Origin: Abiotrophia defectiva ATCC 49176
Lineage (GTDB): Bacteria; Bacillota; Bacilli; Lactobacillales; Aerococcaceae
Direction of reading: 5' to 3'
NCBI RefSeq assembly: GCF_037041345.1
Contig: NZ_CP146287.1
Span: 1,925,501 to 1,989,500 of the forward strand
DNA: 64,000 nucleotides
Position numbers and translations under genes: made by a program. The notes beneath the pieces were generated by a model. It ran no database searches and was not told where the DNA came from. It saw only the letters and a list, made by a program, of their open reading frames with translations. Positions 37,093 through 46,148 of the stretch are shown here, piece by piece; position 1 is the first letter of the stretch, and every line of letters starts with the position of its first letter.

Positions 37093-38367
37093 TTATAGGT
37101 GTAAGTAGCCCTTGATTAGATCTTCTAACTTCTTCATTTCAGTCTTGATGTCCGCATCGTTAACGACGATGTTTTCCAAGGCTAATTCTGAATCAGAAAA
37201 GGCTTTAGCAGAACCTTCATAGATTGGAGCCGTAAAGCCGTACTCTAATTCGTCAGATGCTGCCTTAACAAGTGGGTTTTCTTTGACATAGTTAGTCCAG
37301 ATTTCTGAGTTAGTCCCAGACTTAGTGATTGGTAGGTAACCAGTCTTAGATGCCCAAGTTGCAGTGTTCTCCGCCTTGAGGAGGAAGGACATGAAGGCTA
37401 CAGCCCCTGCTTTTTCTTCATCAGAAGCATCTTCGAAGACCCCTAAGTCGTTCCCTGCTAAGAGGGTCATTTGCTTGCCTTGACCGAAAGTTGGAACTGG
37501 CGCAGTGGTAATGTTGATACCTGATTCTTGCACACCCTTGACTACGTAAGGTAAGCCCGCAGATGAGCCAATGTAGATTGCAGAACCGCCAGCTGCGAAT
37601 GGACCTGACATGTACTTGTCTTCACCGGCCAAACGTGCTGAACCGTCTTTGACCATGTCTTTGATGAATTGGATAGGTTCGATGGCTTTGTCAGAAGTGA
37701 GGTCAACTGTCTTCAAGTCGTCAGAAACCCAAGTTGCGCCGTTTTGGCGAGCCATGGTTTCCACTTCAATAGATAGACCATTTTCCAAACCTAAGGCTGG
37801 CTTATCAACGCCTTTTTCTTTGAGGGCAGCTGCTAATTCTTTGACTTCAGCCCAAGTCTTAGGTACTTCTTTACCTGCTTGTTTGAGCATGTCTTGGTTA
37901 ACGAACATGAGACGTACAGATTTAGAAAATGGTAATGCGTAGATCTTGTCTTCAACGGTTACGCCTTTTAAGAAACCTGGGTAGATGTCCTTCTTAAGTT
38001 CTTCAGTGAAGCCATTGTCAGCAGTTAAGAATTCATCTAATGGAGCTAAGAGGCCTTCTGACTTGAAGCCAGAGAAGCTAGAGGCAGTTAATTGAGTCAT
38101 GGTTGGTAGGTCGCCAGAGGCAGCCGCAGCCATCACCCCTTGTTGTAGGGCTTTGTAGTTCCCTTGGCTAGTTTCTTCAACTTCATACTTGTCTTGAGAT
38201 TCGTTGAAGGCCTTAACGAGTTTGGTTAATTCCTCAGCATGAGGACCGTTCATTGCATGCCAGAAAGTTACTTTAACCTTGTCAGCAGCCTGAGCAGATG
38301 GTGCGTAAGCACTGAATGCTAAGACTACTGTGAGTAATAATGCGAAAAGCACTTTGATTTTTTTCAC
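37093..38367 (-). CDS. Extracellular solute-binding protein of an ABC sugar or glycerol-phosphate transporter
   Basis: A family 1 (UgpB/MalE-like) binding protein of 424 residues that captures a carbohydrate or glycerol-3-phosphate-type substrate for the permeases encoded upstream. The N-terminus is a basic-hydrophobic signal peptide with a PSAQA-ADK cleavage region at about residue 27. The mature part starts KVKVTFWHAMNGPH, typical of the family, with PTMTQLTASSF and the PAIYEGSAKAF-like C-terminal region. No cysteine is present in a lipobox position, although Gram-positive binding proteins are normally lipoproteins. It is the last gene of the ATPase-permease-permease-binding protein operon. 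The exact substrate cannot be told from sequence. Confidence 0.88.
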   Translation of the reverse strand: MKKIKVLFALLLTVVLAFSAYAPSAQAADKVKVTFWHAMNGPHAEELTKLVKAFNESQDKYEVEETSQGNYKALQQGVMAAAASGDLPTMTQLTASSFSGFKSEGLLAPLDEFLTADNGFTEELKKDIYPGFLKGVTVEDKIYALPFSKSVRLMFVNQDMLKQAGKEVPKTWAEVKELAAALKEKGVDKPALGLENGLSIEVETMARQNGATWVSDDLKTVDLTSDKAIEPIQFIKDMVKDGSARLAGEDKYMSGPFAAGGSAIYIGSSAGLPYVVKGVQESGINITTAPVPTFGQGKQMTLLAGNDLGVFEDASDEEKAGAVAFMSFLLKAENTATWASKTGYLPITKSGTNSEIWTNYVKENPLVKAASDELEYGFTAPIYEGSAKAFSDSELALENIVVNDADIKTEMKKLEDLIKGYLHL

Positions 38368-38409
38368 TAGATGTTACCTCCAAATAGTTAATGGGAAAGC
38401 ATTGAGGGG

Positions 38410-39240
38410 CTAGCCCTTCAAGCCAGAACGTGAAATACCTTGAATAATGTATTTCTGCAACAATAAGTAAATAATCACCATTGGCAAGATTACCAGGGTC
38501 GACGCCGCCATCAAGAGTTCGAATTGGGTGCCGGCTTCAGTGGTAAAGGCTTGGAGTCCAACAGGTAAAGTCCTTAAGTCAGGTGCCGAGTTGGTGACGA
38601 TCATTGGCCAGAGGAAGGAGTTCCATGAACCGATGACCTTGAGAATCATCACGGCGATAATGGACGATTTAGACAGTGGCACAACCATTTCCCAGAGAAA
38701 TTGCCAGTCGCTGGCGCCATCCGTCTTGGCAGCATAGTAGAGCTCGTCTGGAATCGTCTGAATGTTTTGCTTCAAGGTGAAAACCGAGAAGACAGAGGCG
38801 AACCAAGGAATAATCAAGGCCCAGTAGGTGTTGACTAATTTCCAACTTGACAAGGTCACGAAGTTTGGAATGGTCATCAATTCCCCTGGCACCATCATAG
38901 TTGCCAATAAGAGTAAGAAGAGGATGTCTTTACCCCAGAATTTGAGCTTAGCGAAGGCATAAGCTGCTAGGATTGAGGTGAAGAGTTCCCCGGCGGTCGT
39001 CACAGTTGTAACAAAGACCGAGTTAAGGAAGTAGCGGCCGAATGGGGCTTTCTCCAGGGCTTGGCCATAGTTAGAGAAGAGCCAGTTCCGTGGTAGCCAA
39101 GTTGGCGGTACGGAGATTGCTTCGGACCCTGACTTCAGACTGGTCGCCACCATCCAGTAGAATGGCAGAATCATGACCAGCGCGCCCAAGGTCAAGATGA
39201 CATAGAGCAGAATTGTTTGAATGCGTTTTGTGCGTGCCAT
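38410..39240 (-). CDS. ABC transporter permease, UgpE/MalG type
   Basis: One of two membrane permeases of the carbohydrate ABC importer. The 276-residue protein has six predicted membrane helices and the cytoplasmic EAA loop AAKTDGASDWQFLWEMVVPLSK (core DGASDWQFLWEMVVPL) at about residues 168-190, which contacts the ATPase. It starts 3 nt after the partner permease gene and is followed by the binding-protein gene. Assignment to the UgpE/MalG group rests on the order and the loop. Confidence 0.9.
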   Translation of the reverse strand: MARTKRIQTILLYVILTLGALVMILPFYWMVATSLKSGSEAISVPPTWLPRNWLFSNYGQALEKAPFGRYFLNSVFVTTVTTAGELFTSILAAYAFAKLKFWGKDILFLLLLATMMVPGELMTIPNFVTLSSWKLVNTYWALIIPWFASVFSVFTLKQNIQTIPDELYYAAKTDGASDWQFLWEMVVPLSKSSIIAVMILKVIGSWNSFLWPMIVTNSAPDLRTLPVGLQAFTTEAGTQFELLMAASTLVILPMVIIYLLLQKYIIQGISRSGLKG

Positions 39241-39243
39241 GTC

Positions 39244-40149
39244 TTAACCTCCCCGCTTCTCGAAGTATTTGTTGCCTATGTTCTGGAAGACGGTAATAAC
39301 GAGAACAATGGCGAAGAGGATAATCCCGGTCGCAGCTGCCATCCCGTAGTTAAATTGAACATAGAACTGATCGAAGAGATAGTAGACAACGGTCATGGCT
39401 GAACCACCTGGTCCAGGACGCCCATTGAAGAGGGCGAAGACTTCATCGAAGACCTTGAAGCCGTTGATGATGCCGACTGTTGACAAGAGGAAGAGGGTTG
39501 GTCGTAAGAGCGGTAAGGTAATATTGGTGAATCTCTTCCAGGCGTTGGCCCCATCAACTTGAGCCGCCTTGTAGTAGGTCTCGTTGATGTTACCCAAGCC
39601 GACCAGGGTCAGCAGGATATTGAAGCCCAGGCTCTTCCAGATGGCCATGATAATGACGGCCGTCATGGCTGTCTTAGGATCATTGAGCCAGTTGATACGG
39701 TCAATCCCTACTAAACCTAAGAGGTAGTTGAGTAGCCCGTACTCTGAGTGATAGAGCCAAGACCAGACCACGGAGATGGCCACCGTTGAGGTAACGAATG
39801 GCAAGAAGTAGGCGGTTCGGAAGAGGCCTTTGAGGACCGGAATCTGATTGAGTAAGACCGCTACTGTAACTGAGATTGTGATGGAACAGAGCACCACCCA
39901 GAAAACATAGGTTGCCGTATTTTGTAGCGCTAGGTAGAACTTAGGATCCGCCAGAATCTTCTGGAAGTTATCCATAGACCAGACCACTGGCTTGTTCTTA
40001 GTAATATTCCGCAACTTGTAGTTTTCATAGAAACTCATCATGAAGGAGCGGATAATCGGAATAATGGTGAAGGTTGTCATGAACACCAAGGCCGGCGCTA
40101 GATAGAGTAGGGCCTGGAGGCTACTCTTGAGAGTAGGTTTGCGGTTCAT
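39244..40149 (-). CDS. ABC transporter permease, UgpA/MalF type
   Basis: The partner permease, 301 residues, with six predicted helices and the EAA loop KAAQVDGANAWKRFTNITLP at about residues 197-216. It starts immediately after the ATPase gene stop. As in other UgpA-type permeases, the N-terminus is short with a first helix LLYLAPALVFMTTFTIIP. The transporter's substrate remains open. Confidence 0.9.
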   Translation of the reverse strand: MNRKPTLKSSLQALLYLAPALVFMTTFTIIPIIRSFMMSFYENYKLRNITKNKPVVWSMDNFQKILADPKFYLALQNTATYVFWVVLCSITISVTVAVLLNQIPVLKGLFRTAYFLPFVTSTVAISVVWSWLYHSEYGLLNYLLGLVGIDRINWLNDPKTAMTAVIIMAIWKSLGFNILLTLVGLGNINETYYKAAQVDGANAWKRFTNITLPLLRPTLFLLSTVGIINGFKVFDEVFALFNGRPGPGGSAMTVVYYLFDQFYVQFNYGMAAATGIILFAIVLVITVFQNIGNKYFEKRGG

Positions 40150-41190
40150 CTAGCCCTCACGCTCGCTTTCTGACAGAATACGACGTTGGTCTTCTTGGAA
40201 GAAGAGCAGGCGTTCAGCAGGCACTTGCAAGTAGATTTCTTGGTCTACTTCTAAGTCACCTTCTAAGTTGGAAACGACGAAGCGTTCGCCTTCCCATTCC
40301 AAGTGAACGGTAATATCCTTACCTACTGCTTCCACGCGGACTACTTTCCCGCGGACTAAGTAGTTATCGACTGTCCCAGGACGGAAATGCTCGGAACGGA
40401 CCCCGATAGTTGCCCAGTTCAATTCTGCAAAGGCACTGTTAGGGTTTAGGGCTGCAGAGCCCTTAGCAAAGGTGTTGATGATTGGTGACCCGATGAAGCG
40501 AGCCACGAAGAGGTTGCTAGGTGTTTGGTAGAGGCTGACTGGGTCCGCTACTTGTTGAATCTCGCCTTTTTCCAAGACCATGACGCTGTCCGCGATAGAC
40601 AAAGCTTCTTCTTGGTCGTGGGTAACGAAGACGGTGGTAACCCCTGTCTCTTGTTGGATACGGCGAATTTCTTCACGCATCTCAATCCGGAGGCGAGCAT
40701 CTAAGTTAGACAAAGGCTCGTCCATAAGTAGGATGGAAGGTGATTTAGCCATAGCCCGGCTGATGGCCACCCGTTGCTGTTGTCCCCCTGACAACTGGCG
40801 TGGGTACTTATCTAGTTGGTCTTGAATTTGCGTTAATTTTGCCATTTCGATGGCACGTTCGCGGCGCTCAGCTTTTGGCATTTTTTCCATTTTAAGCGGG
40901 AACATGATGTTTTCCAAGACCGTCAAGTGTGGATAGAGGGCATAGGATTGGAAGACTAAGCCTACCCGACGCTTAACTGGGTCTAATTTAGTTACATCTT
41001 TATCGTCGAAGAAAATCTTACCTGATGTTGCGTTCAGTAACCCTGAAATTAAGTATAATGTTGTAGATTTACCACAGCCAGAAGGTCCTAAGAAGGAAAT
41101 AAGTTGCTGGCTAGGCAATGTAAAATTAATCCGGTCCAAAACAGTCTTCTGTTCGAACTGCATGGTCACGTCTTCAAATCTAACTTGCAC
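40150..41190 (-). CDS. ABC transporter ATP-binding protein, UgpC/MsmK type
   Basis: Energises the carbohydrate importer. I take the GTG at 41188-41190 as start (MQVRFEDVTMQF, 346 residues), since AGGAG lies 7 nt upstream. An ATG 15 nt earlier overlaps that site. Walker A GPSGCGKST at residues 35-43, signature LSGGQQQR at about 133, Walker B LLMDEP shortly after, and a C-terminal TOBE region (GVRSEHFRPG) of the kind that often binds regulators in this family. It is the first gene of the operon. MsmK-type ATPases can serve several transporters in streptococci. Confidence 0.93.
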   Translation of the reverse strand: MQVRFEDVTMQFEQKTVLDRINFTLPSQQLISFLGPSGCGKSTTLYLISGLLNATSGKIFFDDKDVTKLDPVKRRVGLVFQSYALYPHLTVLENIMFPLKMEKMPKAERRERAIEMAKLTQIQDQLDKYPRQLSGGQQQRVAISRAMAKSPSILLMDEPLSNLDARLRIEMREEIRRIQQETGVTTVFVTHDQEEALSIADSVMVLEKGEIQQVADPVSLYQTPSNLFVARFIGSPIINTFAKGSAALNPNSAFAELNWATIGVRSEHFRPGTVDNYLVRGKVVRVEAVGKDITVHLEWEGERFVVSNLEGDLEVDQEIYLQVPAERLLFFQEDQRRILSESEREG

Positions 41191-41252
41191 GTTGATTCTC
41201 CTCATTTTTATCAGTCTTAGTAAGTGCTAGGGAGCTTACAGCTCTAGCGTAA

Positions 41253-41261
41253 ATTATAGCA
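41253..41261 (-). promoter_or_regulatory. Extended -10 promoter of the ABC transporter operon
   Basis: TGC followed directly by TATAAT (TGnTATAAT, 41253-41261) about 60 nt before the ATPase start, with no good -35. No match to a catabolite-responsive element was found nearby. Confidence 0.6.
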
Positions 41262-41322
41262 TAAATCGCATCATATTTCCCTCAATTTTTGCGTTTTTCA
41301 TGCTATTCTAATAAAAGCTTTT

Positions 41323-42696
41323 TTAGTCAGCTAGGCTCTTAATCTGTTCAGCAGAGTAAGTCGTCTCTAGACTTGGTAACCATGGGGTCAGCCCTAAATC
41401 GACTAAGGCTTCCGCATAACGTTCTGGCTTAAAGCTGTGCCATGGCACAACTAGCTTAGCGCCTACCACATAATTAACCAAGCAGAGGTCTTGGGTAGAG
41501 GCGTGGCCAGACACATGGCCATGATAGAATTGCCAGCCTGCTTTGACGATGCCTTCCAACCAAGGTTGGTAACGCGCATCATAAGCTCCTAGCGGCACCC
41601 CGTTGGAGTGGATGTAGATACCTTCTGATAGGCTAAAGATATAATCATGGTGTTGTTCATAGTCGACTTGGACAGCGTATTGAGCAGGTGCTGCCTGCAC
41701 TTGGTCCCAGGTCAAGACATCTTGAACTGGCAGCTTGCTGTCGCCATCCCAGTTGATGGTTGCCAAGGCTGCCTCTGGTGCCATGTAAGGTCGCAAGAGA
41801 CGGTAGTAGTTAGGCTCTAAGACCAGAGTCCGTCCTGCACGATTGAGCGCTCGCGCCATATAGACTAGACGCTCAATATTTTGTGGATAGACGTTAAGCG
41901 CCACTAACTGATTGCCAGCTTGCTCAACCACTTGGGTAAAGTCCTTGAGGAACTTGGCTTCGTTGCCTGCTGAAATTGAGGCTACGCGAGCAGCCAAGTC
42001 CTCTGGCAGTTGCATCCGATCATCGCGTGACCCTGGGTCAAAGCTGAAGGTCGTCCCTTCAACTAAGAAGAGGTCAGGCTGGAAGTCCCGGGCTTTTTGC
42101 GCCCAATGTAAGACGCGTTCTGGATGGAAACCAGTTAAACGGAAGTCACCAGAGTTAACCACCTTAAGGTCTGGCCCGGTGATGAAGATGCTAGCTGCCC
42201 CAATAGTGTCATGGTCGCTGACCACAAACTCAATGGTGAAAGGTCCAAATTGGAAAGGCTCCTCTGATTGAACGGCCTGCCAATTAACCTTGAAGTCAGG
42301 TAACAAGTCATCGCTTGCTAGACGTTGGTAGAAGGAAACACTGTCTTCCAGGGCATAGATGGGTAGGTCCTCAGGCAACTGACCGAAGCCCCCAATATGG
42401 TCTAGATGGAGATGTGATAGGCAGACGATGGTCTTAATATCGGTCTCCTCATAGCTTGCTAGGTCACTTGCGCCTAGTTGTTGGCGGGTGTAGAGGCCGT
42501 CAATGGCCGGCAGGTGCCCCTTTTCTAGCAGGCTTGGAGTCAAGTCGACTTGCTTCAATTCATCCAAGCTTGCTCCAAATAAAGCGCCAAAATCTGTCAG
42601 AATACGGTAGTTACCCGCTTCTAGACTGACAATATTACCACCTATGGTATCAAGTCCTCCCCAAAATCTTACCTGGGTCGTGATTTCTTGTGTCAT
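41323..42696 (-). CDS. MBL-fold metallo-hydrolase, RNase J/CPSF-like
   Basis: A 457-residue metallo-beta-lactamase-fold protein. The ATG at 42694-42696 follows AAGGAGACAGACAAC; an upstream frame extension has no such site. The zinc-binding motif HLHLDHIGG is at about residue 95, with SDHDTIGAAS, the VVNSGDFR motif and the later FYHGHVSGHAS and VPWHSFKPE motifs of the RNase J / beta-CASP group. The size also fits that group. A role in RNA processing or in hydrolysis of another substrate is possible; function is not certain. It lies upstream of the ABC operon, which has its own promoter. Confidence 0.85.
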   Translation of the reverse strand: MTQEITTQVRFWGGLDTIGGNIVSLEAGNYRILTDFGALFGASLDELKQVDLTPSLLEKGHLPAIDGLYTRQQLGASDLASYEETDIKTIVCLSHLHLDHIGGFGQLPEDLPIYALEDSVSFYQRLASDDLLPDFKVNWQAVQSEEPFQFGPFTIEFVVSDHDTIGAASIFITGPDLKVVNSGDFRLTGFHPERVLHWAQKARDFQPDLFLVEGTTFSFDPGSRDDRMQLPEDLAARVASISAGNEAKFLKDFTQVVEQAGNQLVALNVYPQNIERLVYMARALNRAGRTLVLEPNYYRLLRPYMAPEAALATINWDGDSKLPVQDVLTWDQVQAAPAQYAVQVDYEQHHDYIFSLSEGIYIHSNGVPLGAYDARYQPWLEGIVKAGWQFYHGHVSGHASTQDLCLVNYVVGAKLVVPWHSFKPERYAEALVDLGLTPWLPSLETTYSAEQIKSLAD

Positions 42697-42734
42697 GTTG
42701 TCTGTCTCCTTCATTGCATTTTGTGCCACAGTCC

Positions 42735-42764
42735 ATGATACCACCAAAAGCCCCCCTGTCGCAA
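42735..42764 (-). promoter_or_regulatory. Promoter of the MBL-fold hydrolase gene
   Basis: -10 TATCAT (42735-42740) and -35 TTGCGA (42759-42764) with an 18-nt spacer, about 40 nt before the start codon. Confidence 0.6.
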
Positions 42765-42845
42765 GTCTTGGGGAAAGGTTCTCAGGTCAGGAGCGACAAC
42801 TTGTGATCAGGTCAGCACTCGGTCGCCTGACGCTTAGGTCTATAA

Positions 42846-42884
42846 CAAAACCCCGCCTCCTTTTCGTCAGGGGCGGGGTTGAAT
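42846..42884 (-). terminator. Terminator of the two-component/oxidoreductase operon
   Basis: Stem AACCCCGCC/GGCGGGGTT (42849-42857 with 42872-42880), followed on the minus strand by TTTTG. It lies 7 nt beyond the stop of the 57-aa gene. Confidence 0.85.
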
Positions 42885-42890
42885 CTTAAC

Positions 42891-43064
42891 TTAATTTTGC
42901 CAGTCCTTAGGACTCCACATGCTACCGTCTAACTGGCCTTCTAGCTGGCGCAGACGGTCTTCTTGTTGTTGGTAGAGGTCGCTAGCGACTTGCAGCAAAG
43001 CTTGACTGGGATAGTCAGAAGCCTGTGCCTGCCAGTCCTGGATATAGTCTTGATAGGGATTCAT
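42891..43064 (-). CDS. Small conserved-looking protein of unknown function, 57 aa
   Basis: A 57-codon frame (MNPYQDYIQDWQAQASD to MWSPKDWQN) with an excellent ribosome binding site (AAGGAGGG, 10 nt before the ATG at 43062-43064) that overlaps the end of the oxidoreductase gene, and a terminator immediately after its stop. It is rich in Gln and acidic residues, lacks a membrane segment, and is predicted to be mainly helical. I do not recognise a family. The context shows it is the last gene of the two-component/oxidoreductase operon. Confidence 0.75.
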   Translation of the reverse strand: MNPYQDYIQDWQAQASDYPSQALLQVASDLYQQQEDRLRQLEGQLDGSMWSPKDWQN

Positions 43065-43070
43065 AAGAAG

Positions 43071-43766
43071 CTAACCCTCCTTATTCAGGGCCTGCAGCTC
43101 CTGGATTTCATCTCGATTTTGACTCAAGTCCTCACGGAACTGGTCATAGACTGCTTGGCTTTCAAGCGACAGGGACAAGTCCAAGTCGGCTAGTCGATCC
43201 AAGACAAAGGTCTGCAAGGCATCGAAGTCATCCACCTTACCCGTCTCAAGGTAGCAGGCGTAGTGAACTAGCAGCTGCTTCTTCTGGGGCTCGGTCAGAT
43301 AGTAGAACTGATGAACCGGAAAATAAGCCAAGGGCGCTAAACCAAAATGCTTGGCCCAGGCATAATAAGGCGACAAGAGCGAAGACAGGCTAAAGCCTTC
43401 CCGGCCCCCGACTTGATAGCGGCTAGCCTTAACACCTGCGATGACCACCAAGCCCATTTCCATCTGAGCGAGACGAGGCATGGCGGCCTGCATGGCCTTG
43501 GACATATCGAAGACGCTATCCATCCAGATTTTGAGGATGGCTGGTGCCTGGTACCAGTAGAGTTGGAACTGGAAAATCACCCGGTCATAGCGAGTCAGAC
43601 GTGCCAATTCCACACTGGCATCGAAGTGCTGGCCATTGGCCTCATATTCCGCCTGCAAATCGACATAGCTGACCTCAGTCAGGGCCAAACCTGATTGTTG
43701 TAGAAATTGTTGGCTGCTAGAGCCGGCCACATCAGGGTGGGCCAGATAGACGATGGTCTTAGTCAC
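43071..43766 (-). CDS. NAD(P)H oxidoreductase, flavodoxin-like fold
   Basis: A 231-residue protein of the KefF/MdaB/YwrO type of FMN- or FAD-dependent quinone reductases. Family features: an N-terminal IVYLAHPDVAGSSSQQFL; the QFQLYWYQAPAILKIWMDSVF segment (core LYWYQAPAILKIW) that binds flavin in the family; and GREGFSLSSLL. It probably reduces quinones or related electrophiles in two-electron steps. The gene starts 24 nt after the histidine kinase stop and precedes the 57-aa gene, so it appears to be a target or partner of that system. Confidence 0.88.
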   Translation of the reverse strand: MTKTIVYLAHPDVAGSSSQQFLQQSGLALTEVSYVDLQAEYEANGQHFDASVELARLTRYDRVIFQFQLYWYQAPAILKIWMDSVFDMSKAMQAAMPRLAQMEMGLVVIAGVKASRYQVGGREGFSLSSLLSPYYAWAKHFGLAPLAYFPVHQFYYLTEPQKKQLLVHYACYLETGKVDDFDALQTFVLDRLADLDLSLSLESQAVYDQFREDLSQNRDEIQELQALNKEG

Positions 43767-43790
43767 GACAGGCTTCCTTTCTGTGGGGAC

Positions 43791-45317
43791 TTACTTGTCT
43801 TCTGACTTGGCCTTCTTGTTACCAATCAGGAAGCTCCCCAGATTTTTTTTGACTTTGTTTGGAGCTGGCTCTTGGGCCTGGTCTCCGGATTCCGCTGCTT
43901 CTAGCGGTAGGCGAATAATGAAGGTCGAACCCTGGCCTAGCTCACTTTCGACCCGAATGGTGCCGCCGTGGGCTTCGACTAGGGACTTAACGACTGCTAA
44001 ACCAATCCCCGATTCACCGAACTTGGTATTCTTACGGGAAATGTCCACCTTGTAGAATCGCTCCCAGATGTCTTCAATTTGCTTGGCATCAATCCCAATC
44101 CCCTGGTCCATAATGCGGAGCTCGGTAAAGACTCCGTCTTGGCGCCCCCAGAGGGTGATATCACTATTCTCTGAGAACTGGATGGCATTGGTCACTAGGT
44201 TAATGATAATCTGAACCAACCGGTCTCGGTCCCCGTAAATCAGAAGATCCTCAGGCGCATCCAGTACTATGCGGTCGCCCTTTTCTTGGGCCTTAGCGGT
44301 TAGCTGGGTCCGAATCTGGCAGAGCAAATCATAGGCCTTGAGCGTCTGCTTGTTAAGGCTAATCTGGTTGGTCCGAATTTTCTCGTAGTCCAGGTTCTCG
44401 TTAACTAGACGAATGAGCCGTTGGGTCTCGGTGGCCAGCAATTCTAAGCTACGTTTGCGTTGGGGCTCAGGGAAAATATCATACTGGAGCCCTTCGATGA
44501 CCCCACTCATGGTAGTCAGTGGCGTCCGCATCTCGTGGGCCGCATCCATCATAAATTGGCGTCTTAAGGTTTCTTGGCGCTTAATCTCTTCGCGAGATTT
44601 TGCCAAGGAATCCGTCATGACTTGGAAATCATGGGCCAAGTCACCGAACTCGTCTCGGCTCTTATTACTAATATTAAGCTGAACATCATAGTTGCCTGCC
44701 GTAATCTGGCGAGTGGCTTGTTGCAAGCGCCGAATCTTGCGGGTCTGGAAGAGGGCATAGGCCACACTGATTCCTAGACCAATGACGGTTGCAATCCCGA
44801 AGGAGAAGATAATATTGTTGTAGACTTCTTGCTGGCGAGTCTCCAGGTTCTCGATTGGCTCGCTCAGGCTGATAAAGCCGGCCGGAAATTGGGCACTGTC
44901 GCTAGCCTGGCGGTTGAGCGGCAAATAGACGGTGGCCAGACGCGTGATTTTCCCTTGGTCTGGGCGATAGGTCACACGCAAAGGCAGGTTCTGCCCTTGG
45001 CGAATGGCCCGCAACTCACTATCTGTCAGATTAGCCCGGTACTCCTGGCGGTAGGTTGGGTAGATGATGCTCCCATTGGCAAGGTAGACCTGAATAGAGA
45101 TATTGTCCGAAGCCAGTAGTTGGTCTACTTTCTTAATATCCTCACGGGAAAAGTTATTGCTGACAATGTTGCTACCGTAATTCAATAGGCGCGTCTCGAC
45201 TTCACTGTGGATTTGCTGATTCATATAGTTGCTAATCCGTGAGGCCGATAGGGCCAAGGTCACCAGCATGACCAGCAGAAATCCGGCAATTAATTGCCAG
45301 AGAAATCTAAATCGCAT
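43791..45317 (-). CDS. Sensor histidine kinase
   Basis: A 508-residue membrane sensor. First helix 8-28; extracellular sensor region of about 140 residues (29-167) without an obvious known fold; second helix 168-190; HAMP region to about 245; dimerisation domain with phospho-acceptor His261 in DAAHEMRTPL; HATPase domain with the N-box LVTNAIQF, DQGIGID and FGESGIGLAVVK; basic C-terminal tail (KVKKNLGSFLIGNKKAK). It phosphorylates the response regulator encoded just before it; the start overlaps the regulator stop as TAATG. The signal is unknown. Confidence 0.93.
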   Translation of the reverse strand: MRFRFLWQLIAGFLLVMLVTLALSASRISNYMNQQIHSEVETRLLNYGSNIVSNNFSREDIKKVDQLLASDNISIQVYLANGSIIYPTYRQEYRANLTDSELRAIRQGQNLPLRVTYRPDQGKITRLATVYLPLNRQASDSAQFPAGFISLSEPIENLETRQQEVYNNIIFSFGIATVIGLGISVAYALFQTRKIRRLQQATRQITAGNYDVQLNISNKSRDEFGDLAHDFQVMTDSLAKSREEIKRQETLRRQFMMDAAHEMRTPLTTMSGVIEGLQYDIFPEPQRKRSLELLATETQRLIRLVNENLDYEKIRTNQISLNKQTLKAYDLLCQIRTQLTAKAQEKGDRIVLDAPEDLLIYGDRDRLVQIIINLVTNAIQFSENSDITLWGRQDGVFTELRIMDQGIGIDAKQIEDIWERFYKVDISRKNTKFGESGIGLAVVKSLVEAHGGTIRVESELGQGSTFIIRLPLEAAESGDQAQEPAPNKVKKNLGSFLIGNKKAKSEDK

Positions 45318-46033
45318 TAATGATCACCTGGATCTTCGTACTTGTAGCCGACACCCCAGACAGTCTGAATAATTTGCGGCCCAATCACTTCAATCTTCTG
45401 CCGTAATTTCTTAATATGGGCATCGACGGTCCGCTCGTCGCCATAGAAAGGATCTTCCCAGAGCTGCTTAAGCAACTGTTCACGGTTGAAGACCCGCTTA
45501 GGCGAGCGCACAAAGGTCAGCAACAAATCAAACTCCTTAGGTGTCAGGTTCTCAATCAGCTGGTTATTATAGTAGGCTTCCCGGGTCACGGTATTGATCT
45601 TGACGCTCTTGGTCACTACATCGAAGCCTTCTTCTTCCTGAGTTTGACTGTGGTCAGTACCAGGAATTTGACTACGACGGTAGAGGGCCTTCATGCGAGC
45701 CATCAAGGTCAAGGGGCTAAAAGGCTTGGTGACGTAATCGTCAGCCCCCATTTCCAAGCCAATGACTTGGTCACTCTCTGAATCTTGAGCAGTCAGCATA
45801 ATAATCGGTGTTTCCTTAGAAATTTTGCGGATATTCCGGCAAATGGTGATGCCATCCATAGACGGCAAGTTAATGTCTAGCAAGACAATGTCCCACTTAC
45901 TTGGAGACTCCGCATAGGCGTTGTACCCTTCTAAGCCATCATGGTAGAAGTGGCCTTGGAATTGCTCCTTCTCGAAAAACATGGACATCATTTCGCAGAC
46001 AGATTCGTTATCTTCAATCATTAATACGTTCAT
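45317..46033 (-). CDS. OmpR-family response regulator
   Basis: A 238-residue regulator. The receiver domain has acidic pocket residues in IEDNE, phospho-acceptor D53 (LLDINLP) and K103 (TKPF). The C-terminal winged-helix DNA-binding domain has LTPKEFDLLLTFV and ERTVDAHIKKLRQKI, ending WGVGYKYED. It is transcribed first, from a promoter 35 nt upstream, and is coupled to the kinase. Targets are unknown; the oxidoreductase in the same operon is a likely one. Confidence 0.94.
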   Translation of the reverse strand: MNVLMIEDNESVCEMMSMFFEKEQFQGHFYHDGLEGYNAYAESPSKWDIVLLDINLPSMDGITICRNIRKISKETPIIMLTAQDSESDQVIGLEMGADDYVTKPFSPLTLMARMKALYRRSQIPGTDHSQTQEEEGFDVVTKSVKINTVTREAYYNNQLIENLTPKEFDLLLTFVRSPKRVFNREQLLKQLWEDPFYGDERTVDAHIKKLRQKIEVIGPQIIQTVWGVGYKYEDPGDH

Positions 46034-46065
46034 TCGACGACCTCCTAACTCTTGGTTTCACTCCT

Positions 46066-46094
46066 ATTATATACCAAAAGTTAGCAAATGTAAT
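46066..46094 (-). promoter_or_regulatory. Promoter of the two-component operon
   Basis: -10 TATAAT (46066-46071) and -35 ATTACA (46089-46094) with a 17-nt spacer. No repeat that would mark an autoregulatory operator was noted. Confidence 0.7.
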
Positions 46095-46148
46095 GGTAGA
46101 GCTTACCTAGTCGCAAAATTGTCATAAAGACTGGCGTAATCTGAGGTC

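Noticed and set aside
41205-41322. Catabolite-responsive element before the ABC operon
   Set aside because: The AAAACGCAAAAA stretch fits the cre pattern only with a one-base offset, so it does not match.
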